The notes below the pieces were generated by a model. That model had not been told where the DNA came from and ran no database searches. It saw nothing but the letters and a program-made list of their open reading frames with translations. This document shows, one piece after another, positions 7,783 through 15,699 of a stretch of 32,683 bases of DNA. The stretch spans positions 1 through 32,683 of the forward strand of contig CAKNJS010000026.1 of NCBI GenBank assembly GCA_930986645.1, written 5' to 3'. Position numbers and translations under genes: made by a program. Source of the DNA: an uncultured Lachnoclostridium sp. (GTDB lineage: Bacteria; Bacillota; Clostridia; Lachnospirales; Lachnospiraceae). Every line of letters starts with the position of its first letter. Positions within the stretch are counted from its first letter, which is position 1.

Positions 7783-9615
7783 ATGAATATCATCAATATA
7801 GAACATATCAGTAAGATCTACGGAGAAAAGGTCATCTATGAGGATGCGTCTTTCGGAGTCCAGCAGGGAGATAAGATCGGCATTGTAGGAATTAACGGAA
7901 CCGGAAAATCCACGCTTCTTCGGATGATCGCCGGAGAGGAAGTGCCGGACGAGGGGCAGATCATAAAGCAGAACGGACTTAAGATCGCCTATGTGCCTCA
8001 GAATCCGGTCTTTCCGGATGGAGCGGACATCCGTTCCTATGCATTCTCAAAAGGAGACGGAGAGGACTGGCAGGTGGAGTCCAATCTGATGGAGCTGGGA
8101 ATTTCTCAATTCGACCAGAAGATTGAACACCTCTCCGGCGGACAGAAGAGAAGAGTTGTGCTGGCGAAAACGCTGGCGGAGGATTTCGACGTTCTCCTTC
8201 TGGACGAGCCGACCAACCATTTAGACGGGGAGATGATCACATGGCTGGAGGAGTATCTGCGATCCTACAGGGGAACAGTCCTTATGGTGACCCACGACAG
8301 GTATTTCCTCGACAGAGTGTGCAGCCGGATTCTTGAGATCAGCCGCGGGAAGATGTATGGATATGACGCGGATTATTCGGGCTTTCTCGAGCTTAAGGCA
8401 GCCAGAGAGGAGATGGAGCTGGCGTCAGAGCGGAAGCGTCAGAGCGTGCTGCGCATGGAGCTTGAGTGGGCGAAGCGGGGATGCCGCGCACGATCCACAA
8501 AACAGCGGGCGAGACTGGAACGGCTGGAAGCGCTGAAAAACGGAAAAGCTCCGGTGCAGGATCAGACCGTTGAACTTGGTTCTGTTGAGACAAGAATGGG
8601 AAAGAAGACAATCGAACTTCACCATGTCAGCAAAAGCTTCGGAGAAAAGAAGATACTGGAAGACTTCAGCTATATTGTCCTGAAAAACCAGAGGCTGGGA
8701 ATCATCGGCCCCAACGGATGCGGTAAATCAACGCTGATCAAGATGATCGCAGGTCTTGTCGAGCCGGATGCGGGACATATCGAAATCGGGGAAACTATTA
8801 AGATCGGATATTTTGCACAGGAAGAACAGCATATGGATGACAGCCAGCGGGTGATTGATTATGTGAAAGATATTGCAGAGTATATCACCACAACGGATGG
8901 TAAGATCAGTGCTTCAGCGCTTCTGGAGAGATTCCTCTTTACTCCGGATATGCAGTATGCACCCATCGGAAAACTTTCAGGCGGGGAAAAACGCAGGCTG
9001 TATCTGCTGGGCGTCCTCGCAGAGAATGCCAACGTACTGCTGTTTGACGAGGCCGGCAACAATCTGGATATTCCGACACTGACGATTCTTGAGGACTATC
9101 TGAACTCCTTCAACGGTATTGTGATCACAGTCTCCCACGACAGATATTTTCTGGATAATGTAGTGGACCGCATTTTCGAACTAGATGGAAACGGTCATGC
9201 GAGACAATATGAGGGCGGATATACAGATTATCTTGAGGCGAAACAGCGGGAACAGAATAGCGGAAGAGGAGCAGCTGCACAAAAGACAAAAAAGACGGCC
9301 GGGGGTGCCGGAAGTGATACGGGAACAGAGGATCAAAAGGAAAAAAACAGCTCAAAGGACTGGAAGCAGCATTCACAGAAGCTTAAATTTACATATAAGG
9401 AGCAGCGGGAATATGAGACTATCGATGACGATATCGCCGCTCTGGAGGAGAAACTGTCTTCCATTGAACGCCAGATAGAAGCCAATGCAACAAACTCCGT
9501 GAAACTGCGGGAGCTGCTGGAGGAGCAGGAGAAGACACAGGCTGTTCTTGATGAGAAGACGGAACGGTGGGTATATCTGAATGAACTTGCCGAGAAAATC
9601 GCCGAACAGGGTTGA
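7783..9615 (+). CDS. ABC-F family ATPase (Uup/YdiF-like, ribosome-associated)
   Basis: 610-residue soluble protein with two ABC domains and no membrane helix, as expected for ABC-F translation factors. First domain: Walker A GINGTGKST (36-44), signature LSGGQKRR, Walker B LLLDEPTNHLD (about 138-148). The linker (about 205-260) is basic and helical, as in the segment that contacts tRNA in this family. Second domain: Walker A GPNGCGKST (about 309-317), signature LSGGEKRR, and an atypical Walker B LLFDEAGNNLD (about 419-429), where DEPTN(H/D)LD is usual. A charged linker and a coiled coil (about 535-608) end the protein, resembling the Uup C-terminal domain. The ATG at 7783 has TGAGGAG six bases upstream. 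Housekeeping ribosome rescue or drug protection are both possible; sequence alone does not decide. Confidence 0.88.
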   Translation: MNIINIEHISKIYGEKVIYEDASFGVQQGDKIGIVGINGTGKSTLLRMIAGEEVPDEGQIIKQNGLKIAYVPQNPVFPDGADIRSYAFSKGDGEDWQVESNLMELGISQFDQKIEHLSGGQKRRVVLAKTLAEDFDVLLLDEPTNHLDGEMITWLEEYLRSYRGTVLMVTHDRYFLDRVCSRILEISRGKMYGYDADYSGFLELKAAREEMELASERKRQSVLRMELEWAKRGCRARSTKQRARLERLEALKNGKAPVQDQTVELGSVETRMGKKTIELHHVSKSFGEKKILEDFSYIVLKNQRLGIIGPNGCGKSTLIKMIAGLVEPDAGHIEIGETIKIGYFAQEEQHMDDSQRVIDYVKDIAEYITTTDGKISASALLERFLFTPDMQYAPIGKLSGGEKRRLYLLGVLAENANVLLFDEAGNNLDIPTLTILEDYLNSFNGIVITVSHDRYFLDNVVDRIFELDGNGHARQYEGGYTDYLEAKQREQNSGRGAAAQKTKKTAGGAGSDTGTEDQKEKNSSKDWKQHSQKLKFTYKEQREYETIDDDIAALEEKLSSIERQIEANATNSVKLRELLEEQEKTQAVLDEKTERWVYLNELAEKIAEQG

Positions 9616-9640
9616 CAAAGCAGGATACACTTGGTAATAT
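9612..9640 (+). promoter_or_regulatory. Promoter of ilvN-ilvC
   Basis: Perfect TTGACA (9612-9617), 17-base spacer, TAATAT (9635-9640); an overlapping TATAAT (9638-9643) has a 20-base spacer. The -35 box contains the TGA stop of the ABC-F gene. The leader before ilvN is only about 50 bases, too short for a T-box or a BCAA attenuator. Confidence 0.7.
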
Positions 9641-9697
9641 AATAAAAGACAAAAACAGAGTGCAATCTGTTTTTTGAAACGGGAAGGAGAGAAATTG

Positions 9698-10195
9698 ATG
9701 AGGAAACAGGTATTTTCATTACTTGTAGACAATAATCCCGGAGTTTTGAGCCGGATCGCAGGACTGTTCAGCCGCCGCGGATACAGCATTGACAGTATTA
9801 CGGCAGGGATGACGGCAGATCCGAGATTCACCCGCATTACAGTTGTATCATCGGGAGATGAACTGATCCTCTCTCAGATCGAGAAACAGGTCAGAAAGCT
9901 GGAAGATGTGGTTGCGATCAAAGTGCTCAAAGACGAAGAATCTGTATGCCGTGAACTGATCATGGTCAAGCTCCGCGCCGATGCGTCACAGAGAGGAGAG
10001 ATCATCTCGGTGGCTGATATTTTCAGGGCGAAGATCGTTGATGTGGAAGAGGATTCCCTGATCGTTGAGCTCACGGGAACACAGAGTAAACTGGAAGCAT
10101 TCCTGAATCTTCTGAAAGGATACGAGATACTGGAACTTGCAAGAACCGGCATTACCGGACTTTCCAGAGGAAGCAAGGATGTAGCATATTTATAA
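9698..10195 (+). CDS. ilvN: Acetolactate synthase small (regulatory) subunit
   Basis: 165-residue regulatory subunit of acetohydroxyacid synthase, the first enzyme of valine, leucine and isoleucine synthesis; it binds the catalytic subunit and usually confers valine feedback inhibition. An ACT domain fills about residues 1-75 (FSLLVDNNPGVLSRIAGLFS, RRGYSIDSITAG), and the C-terminal domain of the family follows, ending in the conserved LARTGITGLSRG. Start is the ATG at 9698 with AAGGAGA seven bases upstream; an in-frame TTG at 9674 lacks a ribosome binding site. It is cotranscribed with ilvC, 26 bases downstream. The catalytic subunit gene ilvB is not in this window and must lie elsewhere. Confidence 0.95.
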   Translation: MRKQVFSLLVDNNPGVLSRIAGLFSRRGYSIDSITAGMTADPRFTRITVVSSGDELILSQIEKQVRKLEDVVAIKVLKDEESVCRELIMVKLRADASQRGEIISVADIFRAKIVDVEEDSLIVELTGTQSKLEAFLNLLKGYEILELARTGITGLSRGSKDVAYL

Positions 10196-10209
10196 TTTTA
10201 TCATTTTAG

Positions 10210-11241
<1,032 letters not shown>

Positions 11242-11269
11242 TACTTGATCATACAATAGGTAAGCGGCG

Positions 11270-11301
11270 AAACGTCCGGCAGTGATCTGCCGGGCGTTTT
11301 G
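11270..11301 (+). terminator. Rho-independent terminator of ilvNC
   Basis: Thirteen-pair stem (11270-11282 with 11287-11299, one G-U pair) around a TGAT loop, ending in a T-rich stretch that is itself part of the stem base. Placed 28 bases after the ilvC stop. Confidence 0.85.
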
Positions 11302-11341
11302 TCATATTAATGAATGAAAACAGAAGAGAGGAGAGAAGCAT

Positions 11342-12745
11342 TTGAAGGGGGAAGAGAATACGTCCCGGCCTGATCAGCCGGAAGCGGATAATAAAATATC
11401 GAACGATAATGATTTCAGTAAAGGCAGTATTGTGAGGCATATACTCGGTCTCGCCGTTCCCATGACACTGGCACAGCTGATCAACGTGCTTTACAGTGTA
11501 GTGGACCGGATTTATATCGGACATCTGCCCCACGCATCCGCGGAAGCGCTGACCGGGATCGGACTCTGCCTTCCGATCATTACGATCATATCAGCTTTTG
11601 CCAACCTGTTCGGAATGGGCGGCGCGCCTCTTTGCTCCATCGCACGGGGCGGACATGAGGAGAAGAGGGCACAGAAAGTAATGGGAAACTCATTTACCAT
11701 GCTTATTCTTACCGGCGCAGTGCTCATGGTTCTCTGTCTGGCTCTGAAAAGACCGATCCTGTATCTGTTCGGAGCAAGTGATGCGACATACGGGTATGCA
11801 AATGATTATATTACAATTTATCTTCTGGGAACGATTTTTGTTATGACCAGCCTTGGTATGAATAATTTTATCAATGCGCAGGGATTCGGGAAAATGGGAA
11901 TGCTGACTGTACTTCTGGGTGCCGTCATGAATATTATTCTGGATCCAATCCTGATCTTCGGGTTTGATATGGGAGTACAGGGCGCAGCGATCGCCACTGT
12001 AATATCGCAGGGCGCTTCCGCACTGTGGGTCTTTACTTTCCTGACAGGCAGAAAGGCGCTCTTTAAGCTTACCCGGGAATCCATGAAGCTGAAAGCATCG
12101 CTGGTGAAAGATATTTCTTTTCTCGGAACATCGGGATTCGTTATGTCCGTCACAAACGGTACTGTCCAAATTGTGTGCAATGCTGTGCTTGCCCGTTACG
12201 GCGGGGATCTCTATGTGGGAATCATGACGGTGATCAATTCTGTGCGTGAGATTGCAACTCTGCCTCTGAACGGGCTTACATCTGGAGCACAGCCGGTCAT
12301 GGGGTACAATTACGGAGCGGGATGCTATAAAAGAGTGAAGTCTTCGATCAGATTCATCACAGTAGTGGGAATTGTATTCTCGCTGATCCTGTGGGCGGTC
12401 GTATTTCTGGAACCGAGATTTTTCCTGCATCTGTTTACAAGCGAGCAGGAATTGATCGAAAAAGGAATTCCGGCACTGCAGATCTATTTCTGCGGAATCT
12501 TTATGATGGCTCTCCAGTTTGTGGGCCAGTCTACGAATGTGGCACTGAACCGGCCGAAACAGGCGGTGTTTTTCTCCCTGTTCCGGAAGGTAATCATTGT
12601 GGTGCCGCTGACGATCCTGCTGCCCATGATCGGCGGTCTCGGAACGGACGGAGTGTTCTGGGCGGAGCCAGTGTCAAACGTGATCGGAGGTACTGCATGC
12701 TTTGCGGCAATGCTCGTGACAGTATGGCCGGAGCTGAAAGAATAA
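11342..12745 (+). CDS. MATE family efflux transporter
   Basis: 467-residue polytopic membrane protein with about 12 hydrophobic helices, typical of multidrug and toxic-compound extrusion pumps driven by Na+ or H+. Family features are the opening IVRHILGLAVPMTLAQLINV and VVDRIYIGHL (about 33-65) and the second-half repeat SFLGTSGFVMSVTNGTVQIV-like segment with PLNGLTSGAQPVMGYNYGAG. A hydrophilic, low-complexity N-terminus of about 32 residues precedes the first helix. The start is a TTG at 11342, supported by GAGAGGAG at 11326-11333, eight bases upstream. No obvious promoter lies between the ilvC terminator and this gene, so expression may depend on read-through or a weak promoter. Substrate unknown. 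It ends at a terminator shared with rpsT on the other strand. Confidence 0.92.
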   Translation: MKGEENTSRPDQPEADNKISNDNDFSKGSIVRHILGLAVPMTLAQLINVLYSVVDRIYIGHLPHASAEALTGIGLCLPIITIISAFANLFGMGGAPLCSIARGGHEEKRAQKVMGNSFTMLILTGAVLMVLCLALKRPILYLFGASDATYGYANDYITIYLLGTIFVMTSLGMNNFINAQGFGKMGMLTVLLGAVMNIILDPILIFGFDMGVQGAAIATVISQGASALWVFTFLTGRKALFKLTRESMKLKASLVKDISFLGTSGFVMSVTNGTVQIVCNAVLARYGGDLYVGIMTVINSVREIATLPLNGLTSGAQPVMGYNYGAGCYKRVKSSIRFITVVGIVFSLILWAVVFLEPRFFLHLFTSEQELIEKGIPALQIYFCGIFMMALQFVGQSTNVALNRPKQAVFFSLFRKVIIVVPLTILLPMIGGLGTDGVFWAEPVSNVIGGTACFAAMLVTVWPELKE

Positions 12746-12750
12746 AAAAG

Positions 12751-12782
12751 AAGGCATCCGCCTGACGGTGCGGATGCCTTTT
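12751..12782. terminator. Bidirectional terminator between MATE gene and rpsT
   Basis: Perfect 11-base stem AAGGCATCCGC (12751-12761) with GCGGATGCCTT (12770-12780). On the plus strand the stem ends in TTTT; on the minus strand the A-run at 12743-12749 supplies the T tract. It serves both convergent genes. Confidence 0.9.
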
Positions 12783-12800
12783 GTAATCTCTCTATGTTAA

Positions 12801-13064
12801 TTAAGCAATGCTGTTTACAGCTTTTGACAGACGGGAGATCTTTCTGGAAACAGTCTTTTTGTGATAAACACCTTTGCTTCCTGCTTTGGAAATCTCCACG
12901 ATCGCTGCGTGCAGAGCAGTCTTAGCAGCCTCTGCGTCTTTAGCAGCAACTGCAGCGTCAACTTTCTTGACAGCAGTCTTAACTTTAGACTTGATTGCTT
13001 TATTTCTTGCAGCCTTTGTCTCGTTTACTAAAATTCTTTTCTTAGCAGACTTAATGTTAGCCAA
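12801..13064 (-). CDS. rpsT: 30S ribosomal protein S20
   Basis: 87-residue basic protein of the small ribosomal subunit that binds 16S rRNA early in assembly. The sequence begins (M)ANIKSAKKRILVNE and ends SKAVNSIA, matching S20 throughout, with the Ala/Lys-rich helical hairpin. The start is a TTG at 13064 preceded by GGAGGTG at about 13072-13077; the in-frame ATGs further upstream would add unrelated residues. It is a single-gene transcript with its own promoter and the shared terminator. It lies divergent from gpr, a neighbourhood often seen in Clostridia. Confidence 0.96.
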   Translation of the reverse strand: MANIKSAKKRILVNETKAARNKAIKSKVKTAVKKVDAAVAAKDAEAAKTALHAAIVEISKAGSKGVYHKKTVSRKISRLSKAVNSIA

Positions 13065-13158
13065 TCTGTACACCTCCATATACAACATGAAATTTCAAAT
13101 GTAAATCATGTGCCCCAGCAGATTCGGACACGGACGTTCCGCTGAAACATACTCATTT

Positions 13159-13187
13159 ATTTTATGCTAACCGGAATTGCTTGTCAA
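13159..13187 (-). promoter_or_regulatory. rpsT promoter
   Basis: On the minus strand perfect TTGACA (13187-13182), 17-base spacer, TAAAAT (13164-13159). The predicted 5' leader of about 88 bases contains short complementary segments (CGGA/TCCG and CATGA/TCATG), which might serve S20 autoregulation; this is weak. Confidence 0.8.
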
Positions 13188-13265
13188 TACATATTTTAAG
13201 AAATATTGCAAAATATAGTAACAGTTCAGCGGTATCATAAGAGAATCAAAAAGTGAGGAAGGGAT

Positions 13266-14270
13266 ATGTTGAGAAATTACAGCGTAAGGACAGACCTTGC
13301 ATTGGAGGAAAAAGAGCGCTTTGAGTCAGACGATGTGGAAGTGCAGGGAGTAGTGCTTGAGGAGGATTATGATGAGGAACAGGAACTCCGCGTAACCCGG
13401 GTGGAGATCCGGACAGAGAACGGGGCAAAAGCCATGGGAAAACCTGTGGGAACATATCTTACACTGGAGACCCCGAATCTGGCGATCCCCGATGATGAGA
13501 GCCATATGAATATTGCAGAAAGATTGTGCGGATATATCAGGGAACTTGTCAGGAAGAATGCCGGAAATAAAGAGGGGGATCTGTCCGTGCTGGTCGTGGG
13601 ACTCGGGAACCGTGAGGTGACTCCCGATGCTCTTGGCCCTTATGTGGCGGATCATCTTTCCGTGACACGGCACATTGTAAAGGAATACGGGAAATATGCC
13701 ATGGGACTGGAACATGCGGATATGATAAGCGCCATAGTACCCGGGGTCATGGGGCAGACGGGCATGGAAAGCACAGAGATTGTAAGGGGAATCGTAAAGG
13801 AGACGCATCCGGATATGGTGATCGCAGTCGATGCACTGGCTGCGCGCAACAGTAAGAGGCTGAACCGGACGGTGCAGATTGCGGATACCGGGATCCATCC
13901 GGGATCCGGGATAGGCAATAACCGGTCCGGACTGACTGCGGAATCTCTGGGAGTTCCGGTCATAGGGATCGGAGTTCCTACAGTGGTGGATGCAGCGACG
14001 ATCGTAAATGACACGATGGAAAATTTCATCGCTGCACTGGAGTCCTCAGATTCGTTAAAAGGAGTGGGTGAAGTTCTCCGATCCTATAACGCCGGTGAAA
14101 AATATGAATTTGTCAAAGAGCTGATCGCGCCTCACCTGAACGGGATGTTTGTGACGCCGAAAGATGTGGACGAGATGATCCATCAGATCAGTCATACAAT
14201 CTCCGAAGCTCTCAATATGCTGTTCACAGGTTATGAGAGACAGGGTTCCGGCACCTCGCAGCAGGCATAA
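13266..14270 (+). CDS. gpr: GPR endopeptidase (spore germination protease)
   Basis: 334-residue aspartic-type protease, made as an inactive zymogen in the forespore, that degrades small acid-soluble DNA-protecting proteins during germination. The N-terminus YSVRTDLALE (5-14) matches the conserved autoprocessing region of the family. The central segment VLVVGLGNREVTPDALGP and the motif DALAARNSKRLNRTVQIAD followed by GIHPGSGIGNNR are family hallmarks and include the conserved Asp residues. Slightly shorter than the Bacillus enzyme (about 370). ATG at 13266 with GAGGAAGG upstream. It is followed 60 bases later by spoIIP, the gene order seen in Bacillus and many Clostridia. I could not identify a convincing sigma-G promoter. 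Its presence shows the organism can form spores. Confidence 0.96.
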   Translation: MLRNYSVRTDLALEEKERFESDDVEVQGVVLEEDYDEEQELRVTRVEIRTENGAKAMGKPVGTYLTLETPNLAIPDDESHMNIAERLCGYIRELVRKNAGNKEGDLSVLVVGLGNREVTPDALGPYVADHLSVTRHIVKEYGKYAMGLEHADMISAIVPGVMGQTGMESTEIVRGIVKETHPDMVIAVDALAARNSKRLNRTVQIADTGIHPGSGIGNNRSGLTAESLGVPVIGIGVPTVVDAATIVNDTMENFIAALESSDSLKGVGEVLRSYNAGEKYEFVKELIAPHLNGMFVTPKDVDEMIHQISHTISEALNMLFTGYERQGSGTSQQA

Positions 14271-14330
14271 GCCGGCAGACAGGGGCATACACTTTTTAGA
14301 AGAACAGAAAAAGGAGGATGCTGCTGTACA

Positions 14331-15518
14331 ATGGACAGATCGGTCAGAAAAAAATTAAGACAGGCAGGGGCGGCGGCATCCGCCGTTCTTTTCACGGCTT
14401 TCCTTATATATACAGGTATAGCCGGAAAAAGCGGGGACTGGAAATACTATTTTCAAAAGAAGATCATGGAAAATGCGGAGAGGATGTATCTGCCGGCTTT
14501 TACATGGGTTAACCGCGCACCGGATAAGGGGATCGGAGAATGGATCAGGGAGAAAGCTCTGGCTTGGATTCCCCTGATAAGTTATGCACAGGATCATGAG
14601 GTATATGATTCGGCTCTGGAAGATGAGGAAACGCTGGCCAAAATTCTGGAAGCGCAGGCAAATGATGAAAATGCAGTGGATGAGAACGGGAAACTGATCG
14701 GAGAGCCTGATGAATCAGAGGCCGAAACTGTCACAGTGACGCCGAATGTGGACACCTCTATTGAAAAACTGAGAGATTTTGATTATCTGTTGAGTAATTT
14801 TTATACAGTAGACAGTTCTGCCATGGTCGATCCGGCACAGTTGAATGCAGATGAACTGCTTGGTAAAAATCTGAAGATAGATATGAGCACTGACGGACCG
14901 AAAGTTCTGATTTATCATACGCATTCTCAGGAAGAATTCGCAGACTCCACGCCGGGCGATGCGTCGGACAGTATTGTGGGAGTGGGAGAGTATCTGACGC
15001 AGCTTCTCAATGAAAAAGGGATCAGAACGATCCATGATACCGGAGTCTATGACATTATCAACGGAAAGCTTGACCGCAGTAATGCATACGAATATGCGGG
15101 AGCTGCAGTAAAGAAAATTCTGGAAGAAAATCCGGAAATCGAGGTTCTCATCGACCTGCACAGAGACGGTGTTGCGGAGGGAACACATCTTGTGACGGAG
15201 GTGAATGGAAAACCGACGGCAAAGATTATGTTTTTCAACGGCCTGAGCCGTTCCCGTACAAACGGAAATATAGATTATCTTCCGAATCCTTACATACAGG
15301 ATAATCTGGCGTTTTCGCTCCAGCTGCAGATTGATGCAGAGAATAAGTATCCGGGATTTGTACGGCACATTTATCTGAGAGCTTACAGGTACAATCTGCA
15401 TCTTATGCCGAAGTCGCTTCTGGTGGAGGCCGGCGCACAGACGAACACAGTGGAAGAGATGATGAATGCGATGGAGGTGCTCTCAGAGCTGCTGGCTGAC
15501 GTGCTTACGGAGAAGTGA
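14331..15518 (+). CDS. spoIIP: Stage II sporulation protein P (peptidoglycan hydrolase)
   Basis: 395-residue membrane-anchored amidase/endopeptidase that, with SpoIID and SpoIIM, degrades septal peptidoglycan during engulfment. One N-terminal membrane anchor (about 12-32) precedes a long acidic linker. The catalytic domain has VLIYHTHSQEEF (about 191-202), LIDLHRDGV (about 272-280) and LLVEAGAQTNT (about 363-373), which hold the zinc-binding His and catalytic Glu of the family. ATG at 14331; the AAGGAGG at 14311-14317 is 13 bases away, longer than usual, but no better in-frame start is seen. Second gene of the gpr-spoIIP pair and probably cotranscribed with it. Confidence 0.95.
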   Translation: MDRSVRKKLRQAGAAASAVLFTAFLIYTGIAGKSGDWKYYFQKKIMENAERMYLPAFTWVNRAPDKGIGEWIREKALAWIPLISYAQDHEVYDSALEDEETLAKILEAQANDENAVDENGKLIGEPDESEAETVTVTPNVDTSIEKLRDFDYLLSNFYTVDSSAMVDPAQLNADELLGKNLKIDMSTDGPKVLIYHTHSQEEFADSTPGDASDSIVGVGEYLTQLLNEKGIRTIHDTGVYDIINGKLDRSNAYEYAGAAVKKILEENPEIEVLIDLHRDGVAEGTHLVTEVNGKPTAKIMFFNGLSRSRTNGNIDYLPNPYIQDNLAFSLQLQIDAENKYPGFVRHIYLRAYRYNLHLMPKSLLVEAGAQTNTVEEMMNAMEVLSELLADVLTEK

Positions 15519-15545
15519 AAGGCCCCGTGAATAATGAGCGCAGGC

Positions 15546-15574
15546 TTGAAAACTGCGGGGACTGGTGTTATATT
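15546..15574 (+). promoter_or_regulatory. Promoter of parE-parC
   Basis: TTGAAA (15546-15551), 17-base spacer, TATATT (15569-15574). Predicted transcription start about 15581, giving a leader of about 119 bases. Confidence 0.7.
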
Positions 15575-15586
15575 ATCTAATGGACT

Positions 15587-15676
15587 GCCCTGCTCCAAAA
15601 CAGGGCGTGGTACGGCGGCATATGCCGTACAAGGAAGAACGAAGCTTTGCTGCCGGGACACTCTTGCGCCGGCAGC
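15587..15676 (+). promoter_or_regulatory. Structured 5' leader of parE: three successive hairpins
   Basis: Three perfect stems fill most of the leader: GCCCTG/CAGGGC (15587-15592 with 15601-15606), GTACGGC/GCCGTAC (15610-15616 with 15624-15630) and GCTGCCGG/CCGGCAGC (15649-15656 with 15669-15676). The last ends 10 bases before the ribosome binding site. No T tract follows any of them, so a terminator role is unlikely. No match to a known riboswitch was recognised. Confidence 0.5.
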
Positions 15677-15699
15677 GGGATGACAGAAGGAGAATGTAA

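Noticed and set aside
9616-9697. T-box or amino-acid attenuator upstream of ilvN
   Set aside because: The leader after the predicted promoter is only about 50 bases and shows no T-box sequence, specifier stem or terminator hairpin.
11690-12430. 246-codon antisense ORF across the MATE gene
   Set aside because: It is a shadow of a clear membrane-transporter gene; composition is Cys/His/Arg-rich without any recognisable domain. The same holds for other long antisense frames, for example 18916-19764, 14715-15401 and 30432-31103.
13190-13258. Sigma-G type promoter for gpr
   Set aside because: CATATTT and CATAAGA were examined but neither fits CATnnTA with a suitably spaced -35; too weak to report.
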